A stretch of DNA of 40,288 nt from Elusimicrobiota bacterium (GTDB taxonomy: Bacteria > Elusimicrobiota > Elusimicrobia > UBA1565 > UBA9628). This document shows, piece after piece, positions 9,416 to 18,831 of the stretch. Location: the NCBI GenBank assembly GCA_016212825.1, contig JACRDS010000050.1:1-40288 (forward strand), in the 5' to 3' direction. Position 1 is the first letter of the stretch; each line of letters starts with the position of its first letter. The notes under the pieces were generated by a model. That model worked only from the letters and a program-made list of their open reading frames with translations. It was not told the origin of the DNA and did no database searches. The position numbers and the translations under genes were made by a program.

Positions 9416-9489
9416 AAAAAGTTCCGCGCGTTGCATTCCAAGATAATTTGATATCATACTGGCGCACTTTACAGCACGGGAGACCAGCC

Positions 9490-10161
9490 ATGGCAGCCAA
9501 GAAGAAGATCAGCGTCCTGATCGCGGACGACCAGACCCTGTTCCGCGAGGGCATCAAGGACCTCCTCGATGGCGAGAAGATGATCGAGGTCGTGGGCGAG
9601 GCCGCCGACGGCGTGGAAGCCCTGCGCATGGTCAAGAAGCTCAAGCCCAACGTCATCCTGCTCGACATCAAGCTCCCGCACATGGACGGCATCGAGGCCG
9701 CGCGCCAGATCCACCGCGACTGCCCCTCCACCAACGTGCTCATCCTCTCCTCCTACGAGGACGAGGCGCACGTCATGGAAGCCATCCAGGCCGGCGCCAA
9801 CGGCTACCTCTCCAAGATGCTGCCCGCCGTGGAGCTGGTCAACGCGCTCAAGGCCTTCGCCAACCAGGGCGTGATGATCCCCCAGCCGGTGATGAGCAAG
9901 CTCATCGAAGGCCTGCGCCAGATGGGCGGCGCCTCGGCCGAGGCGTCCTTGGTGGCGCTGACCAAGACCGAGATCAAGGTCCTGGCTTTGCTCGGCCGCG
10001 GCCACTCCAACAAGGAGATCGCGGCGCAGTTGCAGTGCAGCGTCAAGACGGTCAAGAACCACCTCAACAGCGTCTTCCAGAAGCTCAGCGTGAGCAACCG
10101 CACCGAGGCCGTGGTCAAGGGCATCGACCTGGGCCTCATCTCGGCCGAGAAGAACGACTAG
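9490..10161 (+). CDS. NarL/FixJ-family response regulator (REC + LuxR HTH)
   Basis: MAAKKKISVLIADDQTLFREGIKDLLDG...NVILLDIKLPHMDGIEAARQI... LTKTEIKVLALLGRGHSNKEIAAQLQCSVKTVKNHLNSVFQKLSVSNRTEAV. Listed ORF start at 9334 lies in the tRNA, so internal ATG chosen. Confidence 0.93.
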   Translation: MAAKKKISVLIADDQTLFREGIKDLLDGEKMIEVVGEAADGVEALRMVKKLKPNVILLDIKLPHMDGIEAARQIHRDCPSTNVLILSSYEDEAHVMEAIQAGANGYLSKMLPAVELVNALKAFANQGVMIPQPVMSKLIEGLRQMGGASAEASLVALTKTEIKVLALLGRGHSNKEIAAQLQCSVKTVKNHLNSVFQKLSVSNRTEAVVKGIDLGLISAEKND

Positions 10162-10188
10162 GCCTTCCGTCCGCCGGGTCCGGGACTA

Positions 10189-10212
10189 TTAGGAAATAGG
10201 CTTATTTCTTAA
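10189..10212. other. Small hairpin downstream of the response regulator
   Basis: TTAGGAAATA-GGCT-TATTTCTTAA, 10-bp stem with one G-T pair. Confidence 0.4.
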
Positions 10213-10223
10213 TATCCAGGACA

Positions 10224-10252
10224 TTGACTTTCCCCCCCCGCCGGTCTACACT
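10224..10252 (+). promoter_or_regulatory. Sigma70-like promoter with poly-C tract in spacer
   Basis: TTGACT-TTCCCCCCCCGCCGGTC(17)-TACACT upstream of the protease; eight consecutive C at 10232-10239. Confidence 0.6.
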
Positions 10253-10281
10253 TCCCAGATAGCCTGAAAAACCCTCGACTT

Positions 10282-13200
10282 ATGTCCAAAAACCACCGCC
10301 TCAGCGGCGGCGCGGCGTTGTTGTTCTCGTCCCTCTTCTGGCTCTGTCCCGGACAGGGCGCCGCGGCTCCCCCCAGGAGGCGCGCCGGCACGGAGCCAAC
10401 GGACCGGATCATCGTCAAGTTCCGCGACCAGAGCCGGATGCGGGCCGCCTCCTTGAGCGCCGCCTCCCTGGCGCCATTGAACGCCCGCGCGGGCGTGGCG
10501 CTGGCGCACCATCGGCGCATGTCCGGAGACGCCCAGGTCCTCCGTCTGCCGAGTCGCATGCCTTTGGAGCAGGTTGAGGCCGTCCTGGACAAGATCCGTC
10601 GGGACCCTTCCGTGGAGTACGCGGACCCTGTGCGCCGGCGCGTGCCGCAACTCAACCCCAACGACACCCAGTACGGCAGCCAGTGGCACTACACCGCCCC
10701 GGCCTCCAATGCCGGAGGCGCGAACCTCCCGACGGCCTGGGACATCACCACCGGCAGCTCCAGCGTGGTGGTGGCCGTCCTGGACACGGGCTGGCTCAAC
10801 CATGCCGACCTCGCCGGACGCAGCGTCGGCGGCTACTGCTTCATCAGAGACTCCACGATGGCCAACAATGCGAGCTGCACCCCGGGACAGGCCGTCAGCG
10901 ACCCGTCCGACACCGGCGATTTCATAACCCTGGGCGACATCGCTTATTTTCAGAGCACCTATGGTTGGAATAGTTGCGGCTGCGGCCAGTACGGGGACCA
11001 GCCCTGCAACAGTTCCTGGCACGGGACCCATGTCTCCGGCACCATCGGCGCCGCGAGCAACAACGGCGCGGGTGTGGCGGGGGTCAACTGGGTCTCCAAG
11101 ATACTCCCGGTCCGGGTCCTCGGCAAATGCGGCGGCACGGACGACGATATCATCGACGGAATACGCTGGGCCGCGGGCCTGGCGGTCTCCGGCCTCCCCA
11201 CCAACCCCAACCCGGCCAAGGTCATCAACATGAGCCTCGGCGGAGCCGGGGCCTGCCCGGCGTCGTGGCAGTCCGCCATCGACGACGCGGTCAACGCGGG
11301 GGCGACCGTGGTCGTGGCCGCGGGCAACGACTGGACCAACATGGACGGGACCCCCTACACGCCGGGCAGCTGCAGCAATGTCGTCTCGGTGGCCGCCGTG
11401 GAGCCGGCCGGCAGCCTGGCCTGGTACAGCAATTTCGGAAGCGCCGTGGCGCTTTCCGCGCCAGGCGGGCAGACCTGCTATGACTGGGATGTCGACGGCA
11501 ACTGCATAGACAGCCGGCCCACCTCCGGCGTGCTCTCCACCGGCGATTCCGGCACGCAGGGGCCGTCCAACGACAACGTCTATACCTATAAGCAAGGCAC
11601 CAGCATGGCCGCCCCGCACGTGGCCGGGGTGGCATCCCTCATGGTCTCGACCAACACCTCCCTGACGCCGTCCCAGGTCAGGAGCATGCTGCGCTCCACG
11701 GCCCGCAGCTTCCCTGATTCGACCTGCAACACCGGCATCTGCGGGGCCGGGCTGCTCGACGCCTCGGCCGCGGTCCGGGAGGCCCTGCGCCCCAGCGACC
11801 TCCCGTCCAACATCACCGCGGCCACCCAGGGCACCAGCTCCATCACCTGGACCTGGGGCAGCGTGCCGCGGGCCCTCTACTACAACGTCTACTTCGGGAC
11901 CAACCCCACCCAACTGGCCGGCAGCACGTTCGGCAGCGCGACCAACCAGGCGTTCACCCTCAACTTCCCCTCCAACACCCTCACCAACGTCATCGTCAAG
12001 GCCGTCAACACGGGCGGCGAAGGGCCCGGGGGCGCCTCGCCGAGCACCACCACCCTGGCCGCCCCCCTGACCTCCGTGAACTCGGCCGACGCGCACATCA
12101 CCAGCATCACCGTCACCTGGACCCCGTGCCTGGTCAACGCGTGCGCCGGCTACGTCCTGCAGGCCTCCCCCAACGCCGACTTCTCCCCGCCGCTCTTCTC
12201 CAGCGTCACCTTCAGCTACACCGTGGGCCGGCTCCAGGTCTTCGGCCTCTCCAAACTGACCGACTACTACCTGCGCCTGGCCACCTTGAACTGGTCCAGC
12301 GGCCCGAGCTTCTACAGGCTCCCTGGGACCGTGCAGACCCTCACGGACCTGGTCCCTCCGGGGCTCGGAGCGCCGCCTTTCTCCAACATCGCGGAGCAGG
12401 CCATCCGCTTCAACTGGACCAGCAGCGGCAACCCCTCGCCCGTGACCTACCAGGCCGACGTCTCGAGCATGCCGGGCTACATCCCCCTGTCCGGGTCGCA
12501 GTCGGGCAGCGAACTCTTCACCGCCCTCTTCTCCGGCCTGCTCCCCAACACCAGCTACTACTTCAAGGTCCGCGTCCTGGGAGGCGGCGCCACCACCTAC
12601 GCCGGCCCGACCGCGACGCTGGCCGCCGCGCCCGCGGCCGCGGCCGCCCCATTCTTGGCCGTCTACGTCAGTTCCCTGACCATGGCGTGGGCCGCCAACG
12701 GCAACGCCCCGGACACCCTGTACCAGGCCGAGCTGTCCTCGGATGCCTTCTCCCATATCGCGGTCTCCTCGCTCACCCGCAACACCTATGCCGCCTTCCC
12801 GCCGGCTCTGGACTCGAACACGGCCTACTCCGCGCGGGTCTTTGCCCTCAACCGCACGGGCGGAGCCTCCGCGCCCTACGTCCTGGGCTCCACCCTGACG
12901 CTGGTCCAGTCCCCCGGGGGGCCCTATTCCTTCTCCGGCCTGGGCTCCTCCGGCTTCGCCTTCTCCTTCACCGGCAACAACCCCTACCCGACCCAGTACG
13001 TGGTGCGCGCCTGCCTCTCTCCCTCCTGCTCCTCCGTGGCCGCCTCCTCGAGCACTTTGGCGGAGTCGGCCGCGTTCTCCGGCCTGCTCTCCAACGCGAC
13101 CTATTACGTGTCCGCGGCGGCGCTCAACGGGGCCGGCACTCCCACGCTCTACACCGCGGCCCAGGCCACGGCCACGCTGGCGGTCGCGCCGGCAGCGCTC

Positions 13201-14496
13201 GCCTCCCCCGTGACCAACCGCAGCAGCGCGACCTTGGGCTTCTCCTGGAGCGCGGGGACCCTCTCGCCCGGGACCACCTACCTGGCCGAGGTCTCCAGCT
13301 CCGCGTCCTTCGCCTGGGCCGTGCAGAGCTCCGCCACCATGAACACCAGGGCCCTGTTCACCGGCCTCCAGCCCAACACTCCCTACTACGGGAGGGTGCG
13401 CGCGCTCAGCGTGAGCCAGGCCCCGGACGGGCCCACCCTGGACGCCGGCGGCTTTGCCGCGACACTGCCCCTGCCGCCTCCGGCGGCCGCCTTCCAGTCG
13501 GTCTTCTTCACCAGCGCCACCGCGGTCTGGCAGGCCCTGCCCCTGTCGCCTTCCAGCGCCGCCTGCCAGGGCTACCGGCTCGAGCTCTCCGCCTCCCCCG
13601 GCTTCACCGGGACCGTCTACTCCAGCGCGGTCGCGCCCGGCGTCTCCACGGCCACGCTGACCGGACTCGGCTACGCGACGGTCTACTACGCGCGCCTGGC
13701 CTCGCTCAACGCCGAGGGGCAGGGGAACTACATATCGCTGGCCTCGACCGCCACCGCCGCGCCCCCCTTCTCCTCGGGCACGGTGAGCGGCTCCGCCGGG
13801 CTGACCCTGCTGCTGCCGCCCGCCTTCCCGGAGCTGAGCACGGTGACGCTGACGGTGCCCGTCGGCGCCTTCCCGGCGGGCACCAGCATCAGCGCCGTGG
13901 CGCAGATGACGACCGACCTGACCGCGGCGCGCTCCAACCAGGTGGCGGGCATGACGCCCTTCGGCGCCAACGTGGGGCTCGAGCTCTCGGCCGGGGGGCT
14001 GCAGCCGGCCGTGCCCGTGCTGCTGAGCCTGGACTACGACCCGGCGCGCGTGCCGCTGGGCCAGGACCCCAAGACCCTGCGCCTGTTCACCTATGACGCG
14101 GCTGGGGGGCAGTGGACCATGCTCCTCTCCCAGGTCGACGTCCGGGCGCGCAAGCTGACGGCCCTGCTCTACCACTTCTCGCTCTTCGCGCCCTTCTTCG
14201 TGACGGCCGGGACGGACCTCTCCGCGGTGCAGGCCTTCCCGCAGCCCTGGGAGATCGGCGACGCGGCCAGCCCCTACTGGGCCGCCGCCCTGCAGTTCAC
14301 CAACATGCCCGCCGACGCCACCGTCAAGATCTTCACCGTGACGGGGGAGCTCGTGGTCGAGGAGGCGGCTGCCGGGGGAGTGTTCGCCTGGAACGGCAGC
14401 AACCGGTTCGGCCGCAAGGCGGCCTCCGGGACCTACCTCGTGGTCGTCTCGGCCGGCGGCGGCACCATGGTGCGCCGGGTGGTGCTCATCCGATGA
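10282..14496 (+). CDS. Secreted S8 (subtilisin-family) serine protease with I9-like propeptide, about 7 Fn3-like repeats and FlgD-like C-terminal domain
   Basis: Signal peptide; triad motifs VVVAVLDTGW, NSSWHGTHVSGTIGA, YKQGTSMAAPHVAGVASLM; repeated (S/T)GL.(P/S)N(T/A).YY modules; C-term VKIFTVTGELVVEEAAAGGVFAWNGSNRFGRKAASGTYLVVVSAGGGTMVRRVVLIR. Confidence 0.92.
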   Translation: MSKNHRLSGGAALLFSSLFWLCPGQGAAAPPRRRAGTEPTDRIIVKFRDQSRMRAASLSAASLAPLNARAGVALAHHRRMSGDAQVLRLPSRMPLEQVEAVLDKIRRDPSVEYADPVRRRVPQLNPNDTQYGSQWHYTAPASNAGGANLPTAWDITTGSSSVVVAVLDTGWLNHADLAGRSVGGYCFIRDSTMANNASCTPGQAVSDPSDTGDFITLGDIAYFQSTYGWNSCGCGQYGDQPCNSSWHGTHVSGTIGAASNNGAGVAGVNWVSKILPVRVLGKCGGTDDDIIDGIRWAAGLAVSGLPTNPNPAKVINMSLGGAGACPASWQSAIDDAVNAGATVVVAAGNDWTNMDGTPYTPGSCSNVVSVAAVEPAGSLAWYSNFGSAVALSAPGGQTCYDWDVDGNCIDSRPTSGVLSTGDSGTQGPSNDNVYTYKQGTSMAAPHVAGVASLMVSTNTSLTPSQVRSMLRSTARSFPDSTCNTGICGAGLLDASAAVREALRPSDLPSNITAATQGTSSITWTWGSVPRALYYNVYFGTNPTQLAGSTFGSATNQAFTLNFPSNTLTNVIVKAVNTGGEGPGGASPSTTTLAAPLTSVNSADAHITSITVTWTPCLVNACAGYVLQASPNADFSPPLFSSVTFSYTVGRLQVFGLSKLTDYYLRLATLNWSSGPSFYRLPGTVQTLTDLVPPGLGAPPFSNIAEQAIRFNWTSSGNPSPVTYQADVSSMPGYIPLSGSQSGSELFTALFSGLLPNTSYYFKVRVLGGGATTYAGPTATLAAAPAAAAAPFLAVYVSSLTMAWAANGNAPDTLYQAELSSDAFSHIAVSSLTRNTYAAFPPALDSNTAYSARVFALNRTGGASAPYVLGSTLTLVQSPGGPYSFSGLGSSGFAFSFTGNNPYPTQYVVRACLSPSCSSVAASSSTLAESAAFSGLLSNATYYVSAAALNGAGTPTLYTAAQATATLAVAPAALASPVTNRSSATLGFSWSAGTLSPGTTYLAEVSSSASFAWAVQSSATMNTRALFTGLQPNTPYYGRVRALSVSQAPDGPTLDAGGFAATLPLPPPAAAFQSVFFTSATAVWQALPLSPSSAACQGYRLELSASPGFTGTVYSSAVAPGVSTATLTGLGYATVYYARLASLNAEGQGNYISLASTATAAPPFSSGTVSGSAGLTLLLPPAFPELSTVTLTVPVGAFPAGTSISAVAQMTTDLTAARSNQVAGMTPFGANVGLELSAGGLQPAVPVLLSLDYDPARVPLGQDPKTLRLFTYDAAGGQWTMLLSQVDVRARKLTALLYHFSLFAPFFVTAGTDLSAVQAFPQPWEIGDAASPYWAAALQFTNMPADATVKIFTVTGELVVEEAAAGGVFAWNGSNRFGRKAASGTYLVVVSAGGGTMVRRVVLIR

Positions 14497-15524
14497 GAGC
14501 CGCGGCCATCGCCGTCATGCTGCTCCTGGCCCAGGACGCGGCCGCCCTCCAGAAGGAGGTCGGGACCTCGGCGGCGGAATTCCTGCGCCTGGGGGCGGGG
14601 GCGCGTTCGCTGGGCATGGGCGAGGCCTCCACCGCCGTGGCCGCCGGGCCGGAGGCGGTGTATTGGAACCCGGCCGGGCTGGCGCGCCTGGCGCGGCCGG
14701 AGGCCGCCTATTCGCGCACGGAGCTCCCTGTCGGGATGCATCAGGACTACGGCGCCGTGGCCGTGCCGGTCCGGCTGCTGCGCGGGACCCTGGCTTTCGC
14801 CATGACCCGCTTCTCCCAGGACGGCATCGACATGGTCGACGCGAACAACCGCGCCCGCGGCAGCTTCGCCCCCCACTCCGAGGTCTACGCCCTGGCCTAC
14901 GGCCACCAGTTCGCTGGCGGCGACCCGGTGGAGGACTCGCGCGACTTCTTCGGCGAGACCTGGAACGTGCCGAACATGGCGCGCCCCTTGGGCTACGAGA
15001 ACGAGCCCTGGACCGGGGAGATCTCGGCCGGCCTCTCGTTCAAGATGATCGACGAGTCCCTGGGCCCCCGGCACGCCGCCGCCGTGGCCGTGGACGCAGG
15101 CGGCCTCTTCCGGCCCGTGGACCTGCATGACCTCACCCTGGCCGGGGCCGTGCGCCACCTGGGCGGCCTGCAGCGCTTCATCAACGAATCCGCGCCTCTG
15201 CCCGTGGAGTTCGCGGCGGCCGCGGCCTATGAGTTCCGCCTGGAGCGCGCCTGGCGCTTCCTGCCCGTCCTGGAGGCCGACGTGCCCTATGCCGGCAACC
15301 CCTACGGCAAGCTCGGCGTCGAGGTCGAGCACGTGGCGGCCGAGGCGGTCCTGGCGGCCCTGCGCCTGGGCTACTGCGGCCGCACCGCGCCCGATCTCGG
15401 CCCCCTGTCGGGCCTGACGGCCGGCGTCGGCCTGCAGGTCAGGAGGTTCTCCTTCGACGCGGGCTTCCAGCCCATGGGCGCGCTGGGCCAGAGCTTCAGG
15501 CTCGGGGTGGGCTGGAAGTTCTAG
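14493..15524 (+). CDS. PorV/PorQ-family (UPF0164-like) outer-membrane beta-barrel protein
   Basis: MRAAAIAVMLLLAQDAAALQKEVGTSAAEFLRLGAGARSLGMGEASTAVAAGPEAVYWNPAGLARL...; ATGA overlap with the protease stop. Confidence 0.8.
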   Translation: MRAAAIAVMLLLAQDAAALQKEVGTSAAEFLRLGAGARSLGMGEASTAVAAGPEAVYWNPAGLARLARPEAAYSRTELPVGMHQDYGAVAVPVRLLRGTLAFAMTRFSQDGIDMVDANNRARGSFAPHSEVYALAYGHQFAGGDPVEDSRDFFGETWNVPNMARPLGYENEPWTGEISAGLSFKMIDESLGPRHAAAVAVDAGGLFRPVDLHDLTLAGAVRHLGGLQRFINESAPLPVEFAAAAAYEFRLERAWRFLPVLEADVPYAGNPYGKLGVEVEHVAAEAVLAALRLGYCGRTAPDLGPLSGLTAGVGLQVRRFSFDAGFQPMGALGQSFRLGVGWKF

Positions 15525-15530
15525 CGCGCG

Positions 15531-17153
15531 TCAGTGGGAGTGGACGCGGGCGGCGCGCTTGCTCGGGGGCATATAGGGCGAGGGGTCGATGGTCTCGCCG
15601 GTGAGCTCCCGGTAGAACTCCATGACGCGGGTGACGTAGTTCTTGGTCTCCCTGATATTGGGCACGCGGCGTACCCGGTCCACCGGCTTCTCCCCGGCGT
15701 TGTAGGCGGCCACGGCCAGGACCTTGTTGCCGTCGTAGTTCTCGAGCAGGTACTTGAGGTGCTTGGCCATGCCCTTGAGGTTCTGGGCCGGGTCCTGGGA
15801 ATCCCTGACCCCCAGCATCGCGGCGGTGCCGGGCATGAGCTGGCCCAGGCCGACCGCGCCCTTGGGCGAGACCGCCTTGGGGTCGCCCCAGGGGTTCTCC
15901 TGCATGACCATGGCCTCCATGAGGTCCGCGTCCACGCCCACGAGCTCGGCCGACTTCTTGATGAGGGGCCGGTAGCGCGCCACCCGGGGGTTGCCGCGGC
16001 TCAGGTCCACGAGCTCGGCGGCCTGCTCCTGGACCTCGGCCGCGATCTCCTTGACCATGTTGTGCTTGGGGGGCACCACCGCCTGGACCGAGCGCTTGGG
16101 CATGGTGCCGCGGTACGCTTTCTGGAAGGCGCCGAGGAAAGCCTTGACCTCGGGGTCGTTGGGGATGCCGCGGCTCTTGAGGACCGCGGCCGGGCCGACC
16201 TGATAGGCGGCCAGGGCCCTGTGGATGTCCCCGTCGAACTGCTTGATGAGCTCGGCCAGGAGGCGCGTGCCGACCCGGATGTTGACCGCGGGGTCCAGGA
16301 CGTCCTTGGACTTGTAGCCGTAGGCCTTGGCCACGCCGGCGGAAACGCCCATGAGGTTGCGGCTGCAGGTCTCCTGCCCGGTGCCGCAGTTGGCCTTGGC
16401 GCCGATGACGGCCCGGACCACGTCCGGGGAGACTCCGTACTCGTCGGCGATGGGGACGATCACTCCTTCATAGAGGCCGCCCGGCTGCTGCTCCGGCAGC
16501 GGGGACATGTCCACGACCGGGGTCTGCTTCAAGGGGGCCTGCACGAAGCGGGGGACGGGCTTGACGGCCGGCGGCGGGGCGCCCAGGACGGCCGCGGCAT
16601 AATGGGGGATGATTGGTCGGCCGGCGGCCATCACGGCGGGCGCCTGGCCCGCGGAGGCGCGGCCGTTGTCATAGGCTTGGGTGAAATCGCCGGAGCGGAA
16701 GGCCGGGGTGTTCGCGAGGCCGAGGGCTTTGAAAGCGGGCTTCCAGGCTTCTTCCTTCTTAGGCTGCAGGTAGGCGGCTATGGCCTGATAAGGGTCGGGC
16801 CGGACCTGCACGTCCGGGCTCTCGATGGTGAGGAGCGGGCCCCAGAGCTTGAGCAGTCCGGCGCGGGCCGTCTCGCGCTGGGACGGGTTGGCGGCCGGGT
16901 TCCAGGCCGCTGCCTGGTAGCGCAGGACCGAGCTCTTGTCCAGGGGAGAGGAAGACGGGACGAAGGACGCCTGGACCCTGGCTCCCAGCAGGACCTTGGC
17001 GAACTCCTCGGTCTTGCCGAGCTTCTCTCCGACCGCGGTCCCTTCCGGGACGCGGATCGAGATCTTGACCAAATCTGCGGCCACCGAGAACGAGGGGGAC
17101 GCGCACAGCGCCAGCCCCACAGCGACCGCGACCCAACCGCGCTGGACCGTCAT
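15531..17153 (-). CDS. Lytic transglycosylase with two SLT-like domains
   Basis: C-terminal SLT: LMEAMVMQENPWGDPKAVSPKGAVGLGQLMPGTAAMLGV...VAAYNAGEKPV; second upstream SLT-like region VVRAVIGAKANCGTGQETCSRNLMGVSAGVAKAYGY...ALAAYQVGP. Confidence 0.85.
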   Translation of the reverse strand: MTVQRGWVAVAVGLALCASPSFSVAADLVKISIRVPEGTAVGEKLGKTEEFAKVLLGARVQASFVPSSSPLDKSSVLRYQAAAWNPAANPSQRETARAGLLKLWGPLLTIESPDVQVRPDPYQAIAAYLQPKKEEAWKPAFKALGLANTPAFRSGDFTQAYDNGRASAGQAPAVMAAGRPIIPHYAAAVLGAPPPAVKPVPRFVQAPLKQTPVVDMSPLPEQQPGGLYEGVIVPIADEYGVSPDVVRAVIGAKANCGTGQETCSRNLMGVSAGVAKAYGYKSKDVLDPAVNIRVGTRLLAELIKQFDGDIHRALAAYQVGPAAVLKSRGIPNDPEVKAFLGAFQKAYRGTMPKRSVQAVVPPKHNMVKEIAAEVQEQAAELVDLSRGNPRVARYRPLIKKSAELVGVDADLMEAMVMQENPWGDPKAVSPKGAVGLGQLMPGTAAMLGVRDSQDPAQNLKGMAKHLKYLLENYDGNKVLAVAAYNAGEKPVDRVRRVPNIRETKNYVTRVMEFYRELTGETIDPSPYMPPSKRAARVHSH

Positions 17154-17261
17154 GCCCATAGCGTAGCGGGCCGGAGGGCCCATGTCCTGGGCCAGGGGCC
17201 CTGGCCGCGGGTGGGCCTTTGGGCCTACGCGCCAGGATGGCTAAAAGGTAGAATCAACCGC

Positions 17262-17873
17262 ATGCCGATGCGCGCCGGAAAGCTCACGATGCCTCCCAGG
17301 CCCGCGCTGCTGGGCTGCCTGGTCTGGCTTCTCATCCCCGTCGAATTCCTCGGCGGCGTCTGGCTGGTGGTCTGGACGGCACAGCGCCTGGGTATCGACA
17401 GCAATAGGGTCGGCGTCCTGATCATGATCGGCTTTGTCGCCATGGCGGTGGGCATGGCCGTCGTATCCATGAGCGCCTCCCGCATGGGCAGGGGCGGGAT
17501 GAAAAGCCCTCGGGCGCTGCTGGCGGCTCTCGGGTGCGTCCTTCTCTTGCCGGTCATCGGGGTCTTGGCCGCGGTGGCCGACGTGAGCCTGGACCCCTCG
17601 CCGCCGCGCACCGAGACCTTTTTCGTCGTGTACAAGGTCAAAGGCTGCGTGGGCATCCATTTTCCGCAAGCGCCTTGGGGACACGACCTGCGCCCCCCCA
17701 TCATCAGCCCGGAGTTGCTGCAGAGCGCCGGCACGGGCTTCCCGTTGAGGATCACCTGGCGCGCGGGCGCCCTGGGCCTGGCCTGGATCCAGAGCGTGGC
17801 GGCCGCCGAGAGATATCCTCTCGTCGTGCCGGAGACCGCCGGACCGCGCCCGCTTCCCGCCGTGGAGCGCTGA
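17262..17873 (+). CDS. Hypothetical membrane protein
   Basis: 204-codon ORF with several hydrophobic segments (ALLGCLVWLLIPVEFLGGVWLVVW; VGVLIMIGFVAMAVGMAVV; ALLAALGCVLLLPVIGVLAAV). Confidence 0.6.
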   Translation: MPMRAGKLTMPPRPALLGCLVWLLIPVEFLGGVWLVVWTAQRLGIDSNRVGVLIMIGFVAMAVGMAVVSMSASRMGRGGMKSPRALLAALGCVLLLPVIGVLAAVADVSLDPSPPRTETFFVVYKVKGCVGIHFPQAPWGHDLRPPIISPELLQSAGTGFPLRITWRAGALGLAWIQSVAAAERYPLVVPETAGPRPLPAVER

Positions 17874-17921
17874 GCGCGGCCTCGACCAAGGCGCTGCTGG
17901 CCCGAGGCTTAGGGAAGTGCG

Positions 17922-18113
17922 TCAGCCGTCATGGGAGGAGCCGTCGACGGGCTGCTGGCTGGCCGGGGCCGGCAGCGGCCCGTTGGACACGCACTTGTCC
18001 CCTTCCTGGTGCGTGCCTCTCGCGCAATCCGGGGGCGGAGGCGGGGCTTCTTGCTTCTTCGCGCAGGCCATGAAGCCGGCCAGGGCCAGCGTCAGCAAGA
18101 GGGCGTTCTTCAT
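17922..18113 (-). CDS. Small putative lipoprotein
   Basis: MKNALLLTLALAGFMACAKKQEAPPPPPDCARGTHQEGDKCVSNG...; lipobox-like FMAC. Confidence 0.6.
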   Translation of the reverse strand: MKNALLLTLALAGFMACAKKQEAPPPPPDCARGTHQEGDKCVSNGPLPAPASQQPVDGSSHDG

Positions 18114-18829
18114 CGGGGAGCCTCCATGGGCGCGGCCAGATACCCGCGCATCCGCTCGAGCTGAGCCGCGAAGGCGGGGTCGCGCTTGAGCGACGGATAG
18201 AGCATGTCCGCCAGCCGCTTGCCGGCCGCGATGTCCGAGGGGTGGTGCAGCCCGCCGATGACCCGGTTGAGGGCCGCGTCGTTGGCGCGCGTGATGTACT
18301 CGTTGCGGCGGCCGGGCGCGATGTCCGTGAGGGCGAGCGCGTAGGCCCGGGAGATGGCCGCGTGGCCGCTGGGATAGGAGTAGCCGCCGGGCTTCTTCAG
18401 GCCCGGGCAGGGTTCGATGCTGGGATCGCGCCGGAAGGGGCGCGGGCGCTTCTCCCGCTCCTTGACGTCCCATACCGCCGTGTCCACGTCGATGCCGACC
18501 TGCAGGAAGAAGTCGGCCGCCTCCTGGGGCAGGGGCCGGGCGAAGGGGCTGATGTCGCCGAACAGCTCCTCGAAGGTGGCGGTGGCCTGGGCCGCGGCGT
18601 CCCGGCACTGTCCTTCGGTGCGCCGCTTCTGCCAGGAGCGGACCTCCTCCAGGTCGGCCTTGTCCACGGCGGAGTCCGCGGCCGGGGCCGGCGGGAACTC
18701 CAGGGCCGAGAGCTTGGCCCGGTCCAGGTACAGGGGCGGCTGGCGCTCGTAGCCCTTGGCTCCGGCCGTCCCCGCCGCGAGCAGCAGCGCGAGGGCGGCG
18801 GGGCCGGTGAGCCGTCGAATCATGCCCAT
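18110..18829 (-). CDS. PAP2/class A acid phosphatase-like protein
   Basis: Signal peptide; GGYSYPSGHAAISRAYALAL...NRVIGGLHHPSDIAAGKRLAD phosphatase motifs. Confidence 0.85.
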   Translation of the reverse strand: MGMIRRLTGPAALALLLAAGTAGAKGYERQPPLYLDRAKLSALEFPPAPAADSAVDKADLEEVRSWQKRRTEGQCRDAAAQATATFEELFGDISPFARPLPQEAADFFLQVGIDVDTAVWDVKEREKRPRPFRRDPSIEPCPGLKKPGGYSYPSGHAAISRAYALALTDIAPGRRNEYITRANDAALNRVIGGLHHPSDIAAGKRLADMLYPSLKRDPAFAAQLERMRGYLAAPMEAPR

Positions 18830-18831
18830 GC

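Noticed and set aside
10246-14175. 1309-aa minus-strand ORF
   Set aside because: Antisense shadow of the S8 protease; composition-biased and no domain signal, while the plus frame has the complete catalytic triad and Fn3 repeats.
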